IMG/VR virus record: IMGVR_UViG_3300019759_000014
Span: 1-31,020 of that record
Origin: a virus
Direction: 5' to 3' (one strand)
DNA length: 31,020 bases
The notes below the pieces were generated by a model. The model did not search any database and was not told the DNA's origin. It saw only the letters and a program-made list of their open reading frames with translations. The position numbers and the translations under genes are program-made. Shown here piece by piece: positions 1 to 6,310 of this stretch; within the stretch, counting starts at the first letter, position 1, and each line of letters starts with the position of its first letter.

Positions 1-1
1 A

Positions 2-211
2 CAGAAAGCAATAAGTGATGGGGATAGAAGACTTATCTGTGAATATAGTGCTGATGTTGGCAATCTTGCAGAAAAAGCTTTTAATGTGTTTGGTAAACCT
101 GATGTTTGTATTGACTGTAATGGAGAAGGAGTAGTGTGTGTTGCTATTGGGGATGAAGGAATGTCTCGTTGTGAGCTATGTAGTGGAACAGGCGTTAAAG
201 AAGTGAAGTAG
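2..211 (+). CDS. C-terminal part of a protein with DnaJ-type zinc motifs (5' end outside window)
   Basis: Reading codons from base 2 gives 69 residues and a TAG at 209-211; the start lies upstream of the window. The fragment contains CIDCNGEG and, about 20 residues later, CELCSGTG, two CxxCxGxG motifs of the type that bind zinc in DnaJ-family cysteine-rich domains. Small phage proteins often carry such isolated motifs without a J domain, so I infer a small zinc-binding phage protein rather than a chaperone. What precedes the visible fragment is unknown. The frame is well supported by the two motifs. Confidence 0.7.
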   Translation, partial: QKAISDGDRRLICEYSADVGNLAEKAFNVFGKPDVCIDCNGEGVVCVAIGDEGMSRCELCSGTGVKEVK

Positions 212-416
212 GCTATTGTTTTTTGTTGTATCTATACTTTATTATCTTTACTCTTAGCTCTATTATTATGTCTAGTAGTAGTATTTGTGTTAGTAGGTTG
301 TCCATGATTATATTGTATTATTTTCTTAAGTTTGGTCGAAGAAGTACGGCATTGTTATTCTTAGTTCTATCTAGTTTTAAATGATTACCTATAGATTCTA
401 AAATTTGTAATCTATC

Positions 417-458
417 TTGATGTAGGTCAAGGTAATTACTTTTATATGTTGTTATAAT
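417..458 (+). promoter_or_regulatory. activator-type promoter with TTGAT-N4-GTCAA operator (copy 1)
   Basis: The palindrome TTGATGTAGGTCAA (417-430, flanked by C and G) lies 22 bases upstream of a TATAAT box (453-458), which has an extended -10 TG at 450-451. With -10 at -12 to -7, the palindrome is centred at -41.5. The bases where a -35 box would sit (430-435, aggtaa) do not match TTGACA. The same layout recurs at 1165, 4910 and 28478 (minus). An AAGGAG ribosome site and the ATG at 483 follow closely. Likely bound by a CRP/FNR-like or other dyad-binding activator (inference). Confidence 0.75.
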
Positions 459-482
459 TGTGTAAATTTAAGGAGATTTATT

Positions 483-773
483 ATGGCTAGGAAACTATTA
501 TTATATCATGGTCACACGTTTGTTAAAGGTCAACAAGTTTTTTGTTGTATTGCATCTACTACGCAAAAGAAAGTATTAGATATTACTGGTATTTCTAGAA
601 ATGAATTGAAAGACTATTGGAATACTGACTCAGAAGAGGATGCAAGAGATTGGGAAGGAAGAGATATTGCTTTAAACAACCCTGATGTTCTGTATGTAAT
701 TAACACAGTTAGAACTTGTCTTAATTTTAGCCCATTCATTACTGAAAAAGAATTTATTAAAAAATATAGTTAG
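483..773 (+). CDS. hypothetical protein, 96 aa
   Basis: I do not recognise this family. The start is well fixed: AAGGAG lies 7 bases before ATG 483 and the operator-type promoter at 417-458 lies directly upstream, so it is the first gene of its transcript. The protein is soluble, with no membrane segment or signal peptide, and is mixed-charge with an acidic middle (EEDARDWEGRD). The next gene starts 15 bases after the stop with its own AAGGA, so the two are probably co-transcribed. The position among small genes near ssb and dut suggests an early or host-takeover role (inference only). Confidence 0.7.
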   Translation: MARKLLLYHGHTFVKGQQVFCCIASTTQKKVLDITGISRNELKDYWNTDSEEDARDWEGRDIALNNPDVLYVINTVRTCLNFSPFITEKEFIKKYS

Positions 774-788
774 ATTAAGGATTTAAAG

Positions 789-1157
789 ATGGAAATAATA
801 TTAGGTAAAAAATACATAGACAGAATGGGAAACATATCTGTTGTTAAATTGGCGTTTGATTTTTATGGGAAAGAAATGGACTTTTTATTCATTGCTGAAC
901 ATATTGACAATGTTAAATACCCTACTAAATCTACTGTTGGTATCAAAGAATATCAAATTTTTAGAGATACAGGTATGATTCGTGATGATAAAAAAACTGT
1001 TATTGATCTCTACAAAAGATTCACATTAAGGATGCAAGCAAGATTGTTTTTTGATAGACTTATTTATAAGCTTATCCCTAAAGGTATTTCTAATGGGTTT
1101 GAAGATGATTTGTTTGATGTTGATATAGACAATAGAATTAAAAGGTTTTTGAAATAA
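789..1157 (+). CDS. hypothetical protein, 122 aa
   Basis: Unrecognised soluble protein. ATG 789 is preceded by TTAAGGA with good spacing, and it follows the 96-aa gene by 15 bases, so it is probably the second gene of the transcript from 417-458. The C-terminal half is basic (KRFTLRMQARLFFDRL) and it ends with an acidic patch then a lysine/arginine tail. No catalytic motif, Cys cluster or membrane segment is visible. A copy of the TTGAT-N4-GTCAA operator starts 8 bases after its stop, so a new transcript begins right after it. Confidence 0.7.
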   Translation: MEIILGKKYIDRMGNISVVKLAFDFYGKEMDFLFIAEHIDNVKYPTKSTVGIKEYQIFRDTGMIRDDKKTVIDLYKRFTLRMQARLFFDRLIYKLIPKGISNGFEDDLFDVDIDNRIKRFLK

Positions 1158-1164
1158 TAGTATC

Positions 1165-1206
1165 TTGATTCATGTCAAGTGTTTTTGTTTTTTCTTAGTG
1201 TATAAT
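1165..1206 (+). promoter_or_regulatory. activator-type promoter with TTGAT-N4-GTCAA operator (copy 2)
   Basis: TTGATTCATGTCAA (1165-1178) is followed after exactly 22 bases by TATAAT (1201-1206). The -35 slot (1178-1183, agtgtt) is not a sigma70 -35 box. The T-rich stretch after the palindrome could act as a weak terminator for the gene ending at 1157, but the stem has only five base pairs. The leader (AATTTAAGGAG before ATG 1230) closely resembles those before 483, 2751 and 4982. Confidence 0.75.
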
Positions 1207-1229
1207 TTTATAAATTTAAGGAGTTTATT

Positions 1230-1515
1230 ATGGAAATCTTTGAGGTTGGTAGCTTAATTACCTATAATTCAAGATGGTCTAATCCAATCTTGACTGTGAT
1301 AAGAGAGACTAAAACGATGTTTATTTGTGATAGAGGTGTTCGTATCTATAAGAAAAATAACTGTATTGTTGGCGATTCTTATACTAAGGCTAGGCTCGTC
1401 ACTCAAAATGACTTAGACTTACAAAAAAAAAGCTACTCTTGCTAGAGAATTGCGAGAATTTAATTATGATAGTCTTAGCTTAGACTTATTAATTAAGATA
1501 AAGGAAATGTTATGA
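1230..1515 (+). CDS. hypothetical protein split by an A9 run; about 94 aa after a +1 (or -2) shift
   Basis: ATG 1230 with a strong AAGGAG opens a frame that stops at 1443-1445 (71 aa). At 1423-1431 there are nine A residues. Leaving out one A continues in another frame as ATLARELREFNYDSLSLD and so on, ending at TGA 1513-1515, which overlaps the next ATG (1512) in the ATGA style of the neighbours. The shifted product would have about 94 residues. The clean coding character and exact junction suggest that this is the true C-terminus, reached by polymerase slippage on A9, or that one A is an assembly error or recent mutation. Function is unknown; the N-terminal half resembles a small beta-rich domain. 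Confidence 0.6.
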
Positions 1516-1712
1516 AAATTGAAGTTGAAGTTGTTGAGAAACCTAAAAATTCTCTGTTTTTACATGAAGAAGTTGCTACTTTTGAAGGTGGTAGAGTTAT
1601 ATCTGTTGTTGGAAATCGTTCTATTGTTGTAGAATCTGATAAGCATGATGTAAAGTTTGAATTTTCTGTTCAGAATCTTCTTGAAGCTCTAGATAAAAAA
1701 GTGAGTTTATAA
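1512..1712 (+). CDS. hypothetical protein, 66 aa
   Basis: Unrecognised 66-aa protein. It starts at ATG 1512 behind AAAGGAAA and overlaps the shifted end of the previous gene by four bases (ATGA); its own stop overlaps the next start (TAATG at 1710-1714). These couplings argue that all are translated together. The alternating hydrophobic and polar pattern (IEVEVVEK, GGRVISVVGNRSIVVES) suggests a small beta-barrel or SH3-like fold. No motif gives a function. Confidence 0.65.
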   Translation: MKIEVEVVEKPKNSLFLHEEVATFEGGRVISVVGNRSIVVESDKHDVKFEFSVQNLLEALDKKVSL

Positions 1713-2299
1713 TGCATGATGAAATTGATGCTTTAGCTATTAAGCATACTCCTTACCTCGATGATATTTATTCTCGCACCATTCCTTTTTTTGATGGTGG
1801 TATCACTTGTGCTGTTGCTCACACTCCAGAAGGTATTTCTACTTTTATTATTAATGATATTAGTTCTGCATCTGCTATTCAGTTATTTATCAATACAGAT
1901 GGTGAAGGCAATTCACATGTTTCTTTTGAGCATGATGGATGGTCTAATGTTCCTAGTGCTAATGACATTATTAATCTTGAACGTCAAATTGAACTACTGG
2001 AAGATTATGATAATTGGGATTCAGAATATCGTGAATCTACCATGTATCAAAAAGCTCATATTAAGAATTTTGCTTTTGATATTACTAGAAAAACTGGACT
2101 TGCTATTCGTAGTGTTGAAAGTGGAATCGAAAGCCTACTATCTAGTAGTGCAACTGTTACTCCATCTATCCCTGAAGAACTTGTCTTTGAAATTAAAAAC
2201 ATGCATGAAGATATTGAAAAGCTTGCTTTTCTTGAAGACAAACATCCTCACTACAGAGACTTAGAGTTTGGACACAAGAAAAAGAAAAGGTTTACTTAA
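1712..2299 (+). CDS. hypothetical protein, 195 aa
   Basis: Unrecognised protein. Its start overlaps the previous stop and its stop overlaps the start of the next gene at 2299, so it is inside a tightly coupled operon. The N-terminal 70 residues look globular and beta-rich, residues about 85-110 are acidic and helical (LERQIELLEDYDNWDSEY), a serine/threonine-rich linker lies near 145, and the C-terminus is a helix ending in a lysine-rich tail (HKKKKRFT) that could contact nucleic acid. No enzyme motif is visible. The long open frame at 1761-2264 in another phase is a shadow of this gene. Confidence 0.7.
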   Translation: MHDEIDALAIKHTPYLDDIYSRTIPFFDGGITCAVAHTPEGISTFIINDISSASAIQLFINTDGEGNSHVSFEHDGWSNVPSANDIINLERQIELLEDYDNWDSEYRESTMYQKAHIKNFAFDITRKTGLAIRSVESGIESLLSSSATVTPSIPEELVFEIKNMHEDIEKLAFLEDKHPHYRDLEFGHKKKKRFT

Positions 2300-2619
2300 T
2301 GGAAATTATACTATTAGATAGGTATGACTTGAAAAAGTACATGCCTGACAAAGAGGCTCATTCTCTTGCTACTACGATTATAAAAGACATTAATGCCATA
2401 AAGACAAAGGCAATGTATGTTAACATGGAAAGAGGTAGTCAGAAGTTTGAAACTAGAGTCCAAGTCAAGCAGTTTAACATAGATACAGTTATACTTCATT
2501 TTCAAAATAAAATAGAATCTCAAGATAAAAGATTTATGAAGTCTTGGAAAAGAAACTTAAGAATCGTCAAAAAAATCAAGGATGATAAAATTGCCATTCT
2601 AGAAGACGATTCAAGATGA
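2299..2619 (+). CDS. hypothetical basic protein, 106 aa
   Basis: Unrecognised, strongly basic protein (many Lys/Arg, especially in the C-terminal third, for example KRFMKSWKRNLRIVKKIK) with an acidic last few residues. The start overlaps the preceding stop by one base and the stop overlaps the next ATG (ATGA at 2616-2619). The charge suggests nucleic-acid binding, which is inference only. No Cys cluster or membrane segment is seen. Confidence 0.65.
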   Translation: MEIILLDRYDLKKYMPDKEAHSLATTIIKDINAIKTKAMYVNMERGSQKFETRVQVKQFNIDTVILHFQNKIESQDKRFMKSWKRNLRIVKKIKDDKIAILEDDSR

Positions 2620-2714
2620 GTGCTTTAGATTTTAAAGTTATTTATGCTAAAGATAAGCTTGATTTGCTTATTATTAAAGAGCAATATGCTCAAATTAAAC
2701 AAAGTGAGAAGTGA
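2616..2714 (+). CDS. small hypothetical protein, 32 aa
   Basis: ATG 2616 overlaps the previous stop codon (ATGA), as elsewhere in this operon, and opens 32 codons to TGA 2712-2714. The peptide is lysine-rich and helical (SALDFKVIYAKDKLDLLIIK). The extended -10 box of the next promoter begins three bases after its stop, so it closes the 1230-2714 transcription unit. Translation is inferred from coupling only. Confidence 0.5.
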   Translation: MSALDFKVIYAKDKLDLLIIKEQYAQIKQSEK

Positions 2715-2716
2715 TG

Positions 2717-2725
2717 TGCTATAAT
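2717..2725 (+). promoter_or_regulatory. extended -10 promoter, without the palindromic operator
   Basis: TGCTATAAT (2717-2725) is a perfect extended -10 element 25 bases before ATG 2751. Bases 2684-2697, where the other promoters carry TTGAT-N4-GTCAA, do not match, and the -35 slot (aaacaa) is poor. This promoter would drive the fibre-like gene and ssb independently of the putative activator. Confidence 0.6.
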
Positions 2726-2750
2726 GGTACATTAATTTTAAGGAGTTTTT

Positions 2751-3020
2751 ATGGCAGATGTTGTTGAAATCATAGAGGTTGTTAAAGATACATGGCTTCA
2801 TGTTCCTCTTGACCCTGATTCCGATGGATATACTGAGATTACAATTGAGAAGATTGAAGTAGAAATGGATGTTATGTGGACTTCTGTAGAACCTGCTGAT
2901 CCTCTCGTCATCACTCCTTTTATCCCTTATCAGTCAAGATTTGATTATGATATTTATTTAAAACTTCATAAAGAGTCCATGTTTGAAAAACGTAGATACT
3001 CTATCACGAGGTTACTATAA
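2751..3020 (+). CDS. hypothetical protein, 89 aa, paired with a fibre-like protein
   Basis: Unrecognised acidic protein. ATG 2751 follows AAGGAG; the stop overlaps the ATG of the 431-aa virion-like protein at 3020 by one base. The sequence is beta-strand rich (EITIEKIEVEMDVMW) with prolines, like small virion or fibre-associated proteins. Its tight coupling with the next gene suggests a partner or chaperone for that product (inference). Confidence 0.6.
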   Translation: MADVVEIIEVVKDTWLHVPLDPDSDGYTEITIEKIEVEMDVMWTSVEPADPLVITPFIPYQSRFDYDIYLKLHKESMFEKRRYSITRLL

Positions 3021-4315
3021 TGATTAATGGTTTTGACTTTAGAAAATACATTCCTGTACGCTTTAAAAAAGGAGAAAACCAAGTTGAGATGACTGGTGTA
3101 GGTGGTGTTCAAAATTTTGTCTTTCCTTTTGGAGAGCAACTAAGCGGTAAAAAGCATGATGATGTCTCTGTTCAATTTCAACACAACTACTTAGATGAAC
3201 AGTTCGATGTAAAAACTTCTGTCGTTGGTGCTGGTGCAAGCGTTGATGCTTCTGATTCTCTCTGTATTGCTTCTACTTCTGCTGAAGGAGAAATGGCATA
3301 TATCAGTTCCATAGACCCCATTAGATACAGAGCAGGTCATAGTGGTTTTATAGACCTCACTCTTAGTGCAGACTTAACTAACGGTGGTTTTATTCATGGT
3401 GGTGGTTTCGATCCATCTATGCAAAATGGATTCTGTATTGAAATTGGCTCAAATGGTATGACTTTTGGATTTTTCAAAGATGGTGTTAAAAAAGGTAGTG
3501 ACTTCAATGATGGCTTTGATTCAGTAGATACCACTGGCATAAATCTTTCCAACCAAAACATCTACAGAATTGTTTTTGGTTATCTTGGTGTAAAAAATCC
3601 TATTTTATACACTACTCAAAATGGTTTATGGTATCAGCTTCACGAGGTTCAAACCGAAGGAAAGAAAGATTCCACCCATGTTTCTACACCAGTCTTTCCT
3701 ATTACTGTAATGGCTCATGATGGAGCAGTAGTTAAGTCTGGCTCATGGAATGGTGGTGTGATTGGAAATGGTTCTTCTGTTGGAAATAGAGGTTTTCATT
3801 TTCCCATAGAACTTCTCACAAGTGGTTCAGCTCCTCTACAAGGCACTGCTGTTATGAATTCTACTGATGTTAAAACCATTGTTGCTTTTAGAGCCAAAGA
3901 CGTTTATCAAGGTAAAGTTAATAGCGTTAAGGCTCGACTTATAGGGTATAAGTTTGAAGTCTATATCCCATCTGGTAATGTTTTCGGTGAAGTTGAATTT
4001 CAGCTTATCAGTGTTAATTCTTTTACAGGAACTTTTAACCCTCAAGACGTTGATACTGTCAGCTCTATGATGGAATATGACCATATAAATGGTGTTGGTT
4101 CTGGCATAGTTCCTACTGTTGGAAAAGTTATAGCTCAAGAACTCGTGACTTATGTTGGTTCTTCCAAAGGTGGTGCTGTTGTTGATGCTTCACTTGATGC
4201 AGAGAAAATCGGTGCATTTGCTTATGCTGGAAATATTTTTGCTGTTATTGCAAAAGATTCTGGAGGCAACAATATTACAGCCAAAGCTCTTCTTGTTTGG
4301 GAAGAGTTATTTTAA
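3020..4315 (+). CDS. putative virion surface/fibre-like protein, 431 aa
   Basis: The protein is rich in Gly, Ser, Thr and Asn with many short predicted beta strands. It contains the stretches RYRAGHSGFI (about residues 101-110) and NIYRIVFGYLGV (about 180-191), resembling a recurring virion-protein layout that I know from phage structural and fibre proteins; this is recall, not a search. There is no signal peptide, coiled coil or catalytic motif. Its location is odd: it is read on the strand opposite the whole morphogenesis module, directly before ssb. It could be a receptor-binding fibre, head fibre or decoration protein, or possibly an abundant non-structural protein. Confidence 0.5.
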   Translation: MINGFDFRKYIPVRFKKGENQVEMTGVGGVQNFVFPFGEQLSGKKHDDVSVQFQHNYLDEQFDVKTSVVGAGASVDASDSLCIASTSAEGEMAYISSIDPIRYRAGHSGFIDLTLSADLTNGGFIHGGGFDPSMQNGFCIEIGSNGMTFGFFKDGVKKGSDFNDGFDSVDTTGINLSNQNIYRIVFGYLGVKNPILYTTQNGLWYQLHEVQTEGKKDSTHVSTPVFPITVMAHDGAVVKSGSWNGGVIGNGSSVGNRGFHFPIELLTSGSAPLQGTAVMNSTDVKTIVAFRAKDVYQGKVNSVKARLIGYKFEVYIPSGNVFGEVEFQLISVNSFTGTFNPQDVDTVSSMMEYDHINGVGSGIVPTVGKVIAQELVTYVGSSKGGAVVDASLDAEKIGAFAYAGNIFAVIAKDSGGNNITAKALLVWEELF

Positions 4316-4334
4316 AAAAAAACAAGGAAAAAAT

Positions 4335-4871
4335 ATGTACAATAAAGTCATATTAGTTGGAAACTTAACTCGCGACATCGAACTTAGATACTCTCAAAGC
4401 GGTATGGGCATAGCAAATACTGCTCTTGCAACAAGCCGTAAATTCACTAGTAATGGTGAAAAGAAAGAAGAAGTATGTTTTGTAGATATCACATTCTTCG
4501 CAAGAAGTGCAGAGATAGCAAACCAATACCTTCGTAAAGGAAGTAAAATTCTTGTAGAAGGAAGACTTAACTTTGACCAATGGGTAGATCAAAGTGGACA
4601 GAAACGCTCAAAGCACTCGGTTGTAGTTGAAACTATGCAAATGCTTGATAGCAAAGGCGATAATCAAGGTGGTGGTGCGAACAATGCTCCTACTCAAGGT
4701 GGACAGTCTTATCAACAACCTCAGTATCAAAACACTCAGCAAGTTCCTACTGAATATCAAACAGTTAACGCTGGTCAAAAAAACAATCAATCTCAGGCTC
4801 AAAGTCGTGCTATGCCTAGTCCTGATTCTGTTCCAGTGATTGATATAGACGAAGATGAAATTCCGTTCTAG
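4335..4871 (+). CDS. ssb: single-stranded DNA-binding protein
   Basis: This 178-aa protein opens with MYNKVILVGNLTRDIELRY, the classic bacterial/phage SSB N-terminus; the OB fold spans about residues 1-105. A Gln/Asn-rich flexible linker follows (about 110-160), and it ends in the acidic tip DIDEDEIPF, the motif by which SSB recruits partner proteins. It coats ssDNA during phage replication and recombination. ATG 4335 is chosen because ACAAGGAAAA precedes it and the SSB fold begins there; the same frame is open to 4152, but that part lies over the C-terminus of the upstream gene. A hairpin terminator follows the stop. Confidence 0.97.
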   Translation: MYNKVILVGNLTRDIELRYSQSGMGIANTALATSRKFTSNGEKKEEVCFVDITFFARSAEIANQYLRKGSKILVEGRLNFDQWVDQSGQKRSKHSVVVETMQMLDSKGDNQGGGANNAPTQGGQSYQQPQYQNTQQVPTEYQTVNAGQKNNQSQAQSRAMPSPDSVPVIDIDEDEIPF

Positions 4872-4905
4872 CACTAACTAAAAAAGTTTTTTAAATTTAT
4901 GTTGA

Positions 4906-4933
4906 AGCCTTGATTTATGTCAAGGCTTTTTTT
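4906..4933 (+). terminator. rho-independent terminator after ssb, overlapping an operator
   Basis: AGCCTTGA (4906-4913), a 6-base loop, then TCAAGGCT (4920-4927) form a perfect 8-bp stem, followed by a run of T to 4933. It lies about 35 bases after the ssb stop. Its inner stem is the TTGAT-N4-GTCAA operator of the next promoter, so one palindrome appears to do two jobs. Confidence 0.8.
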
Positions 4934-4951
4934 CGTTTTATGTATTATAAT
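4910..4951 (+). promoter_or_regulatory. activator-type promoter with TTGAT-N4-GTCAA operator (copy 3)
   Basis: TTGATTTATGTCAA (4910-4923) sits 22 bases upstream of TATAAT (4946-4951). The -35 slot (4923-4928, aggctt) is not a sigma70 box. A leader with AAGGAG leads to ATG 4982. This is the third + strand copy with identical spacing. Confidence 0.75.
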
Positions 4952-4981
4952 TTTGATAGTTAAAAAAATAAGGAGTTTTTT

Positions 4982-5557
4982 ATGGTTGTTTCAAGAGAAA
5001 TATTAGAACTTGGTTCTATGTATGTTGATGTTAAAAATGTTGAGGCTAGATTTAATTATCTTTATGTTGGTGATTCTAGTCTTATTTCTACAAATTTAAA
5101 AGCTGTTTCTAAAGTTACGCACTATTGTGTAGTTAAAGAACCGTTTTATATTCGTAAAAGTGTTGTTGATTTAGCTCTAAAGCAAACTAAAGCTAAGACC
5201 TTTGAGCTATCCTCTGGATGCATTAAGTGTTTAGATGTAGATAATGTTGAGATTGTTACGATTAGTCGCCCTAATGATACTCTTGGTGCGTTTCCTGATA
5301 TACATTCTAATCTTCCTGAAAAGTTTGCGAAGAAAGTTAAAATTGTTGACTCTGATTATATCTCTGGTATTCTTGGAGTAAATGGTGTTATGGTTGATAA
5401 AAAGTTGTTACCTAAAAAGTTGACTTCTGATTTTCAAGGATATGTTGGCATCAACTCTGCTAAAGAGTCTATTGCTATTGTAAATAAAAGTAAAACTGTT
5501 GAACTGTATATTATGCCTACGTTTAACAATTACTTAATTGATATGGAGAATTTGTAA
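4982..5557 (+). CDS. hypothetical protein, 191 aa (weak resemblance to a clamp-like domain)
   Basis: First gene behind the operator promoter at 4910-4951, with AAGGAG before ATG 4982. I do not recognise the family with confidence. The N-terminal half (residues about 20-80) alternates strands and short turns in a pattern that recalls one domain of a DNA sliding clamp (YLYVGDSSLISTNLKAVSKV), and the position between ssb and dut would suit a replication accessory protein. The length, however, covers at most about half of a normal beta clamp. Treat the clamp idea as speculation. The stop overlaps the next ATG by one base. Confidence 0.65.
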   Translation: MVVSREILELGSMYVDVKNVEARFNYLYVGDSSLISTNLKAVSKVTHYCVVKEPFYIRKSVVDLALKQTKAKTFELSSGCIKCLDVDNVEIVTISRPNDTLGAFPDIHSNLPEKFAKKVKIVDSDYISGILGVNGVMVDKKLLPKKLTSDFQGYVGINSAKESIAIVNKSKTVELYIMPTFNNYLIDMENL

Positions 5558-5829
5558 TGAAAATCGTAACAAATAATAATGGAAAAATTGATTTCTGTAG
5601 TGATAATGGAACTGTTTTTGATAATATACACGCTACAGTTATGAGAATTGATGCTGATCGAGAAAATACCTCTTGTATTATTGAAGTTGTAAATCCGACA
5701 CTTGATTTAAAAATAGATGAAGTTTTTGTCACTTTAAATCTTGATGAGTATCTTGAACAATATACTACAGATGAGCTTCTGCTTATTTCTGGAAAGATTC
5801 ACAAAATTTTAGCTTCCAGAGAGGAATAA
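5557..5829 (+). CDS. hypothetical protein, 90 aa
   Basis: Unrecognised acidic protein, translationally coupled to the 191-aa gene (TAATG overlap at 5557). It begins with several beta-like segments (KIVTNNNGKIDFCSDNG) and ends with a helix (TTDELLLISGKIHKILASRE). No catalytic or binding motif is visible. The next reading frame starts four bases after its stop, with GAGGAA overlapping its end. Confidence 0.65.
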   Translation: MKIVTNNNGKIDFCSDNGTVFDNIHATVMRIDADRENTSCIIEVVNPTLDLKIDEVFVTLNLDEYLEQYTTDELLLISGKIHKILASREE

Positions 5830-5833
5830 AATA

Positions 5834-6079
5834 ATGGCAGAACTAAGATTATATAATCAAAAAGATTTGATTTAATTAAAAGATGCTGATGGTGGCATCC
5901 TTGAATTGAAGCGTAAGCTTGCTATGGTTGATGGCGGTGATTTGACTACTGAAGAGAAGAGGTTAAACAGAGATATGATTAACTTTGCTCTTACTGGAGA
6001 AAGAGATATGAAGCAATCTGTTTTAGATGATATTAAAGCTGGTGAAGCAGATATTTCTGATATGGGAGGTTCATATTAG
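5834..6079 (+). pseudogene. small gene interrupted by an in-frame TAA (13 + 67 codons)
   Basis: ATG 5834 lies behind GAGGAATAAAATA. The frame reads MAELRLYNQKDLI and then meets TAA at 5873-5875. Beyond it the same frame stays open for 67 codons, rich in Lys/Glu/Asp like its neighbours, up to TAG 6077-6079, which overlaps the GTG start of the next gene. Such a junction is expected for a real gene, so this looks like one gene with a single nonsense codon. Alternatives are readthrough, re-initiation at ATG 5924 (51 aa, weak ribosome site) or a sequencing error. Function is unknown. Confidence 0.55.
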
Positions 6080-6285
6080 TGGGTAGTAAAAATAATGGTG
6101 GTTCTACTGATTATTATAAGTTTAAGCCTGAGTGGAAAGAGTGCGGTGATGTGATAGAAGCTAGGGAGATGAATTATAATCAAGGAAATATCTTTAAAGC
6201 TTCATTCTGTTTTAACATTGGTAGGCATACTGGTACGGATTATGAGCGTGAATTAAATAAGATTGTTTATTTTGCAAAAAGATAA
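6079..6285 (+). CDS. hypothetical protein, 68 aa (GTG start)
   Basis: The start is GTG 6079, overlapping the preceding TAG by one base and preceded by GGGAGG at a suitable distance; no better ATG exists in the frame. The protein is short, with a Tyr/Asn-rich N-terminus and a central segment NIFKASFCFNIGRHTGT. I do not recognise it. The strong ribosome site supports expression and also suggests that the interrupted gene upstream was translated. Confidence 0.6.
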   Translation: MGSKNNGGSTDYYKFKPEWKECGDVIEAREMNYNQGNIFKASFCFNIGRHTGTDYERELNKIVYFAKR

Positions 6286-6310
6286 TTGAAAAGAATAAAA
6301 AGGAATAAAA

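Noticed and set aside
213-305. Minus-strand ORF of 30 codons in the 212-482 gap
   Set aside because: No ribosome site, Ile/Leu-rich low-complexity composition and no coupled neighbour; the gap is otherwise empty apart from the promoter at 417-458.
391-415. Inverted repeat ATAGATT-N11-AATCTAT before the first operator promoter
   Set aside because: Only seven AT-rich base pairs without a T run; likely chance in AT-rich DNA.
1165-1200. Palindrome of copy 2 read as a terminator
   Set aside because: The stem has only five base pairs and weak GC; the conserved distance to the -10 box favours an operator.
1761-2264. 167-aa Leu-rich open frame
   Set aside because: It is a third-base-periodic shadow of the 195-aa gene, has no ribosome site and is unlike any protein composition.
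2657-2700. Search for a TTGAT-N4-GTCAA operator before the 2751 promoter
   Set aside because: The position 22 bases before TATAAT (2684-2697) does not match; the promoter has an extended -10 instead.
4152-4334. Upstream extension of the ssb frame to an ATG at 4152
   Set aside because: The extension is Leu-rich shadow sequence over the C-terminus of the 431-aa gene; ATG 4335 has a ribosome site and begins the SSB fold.
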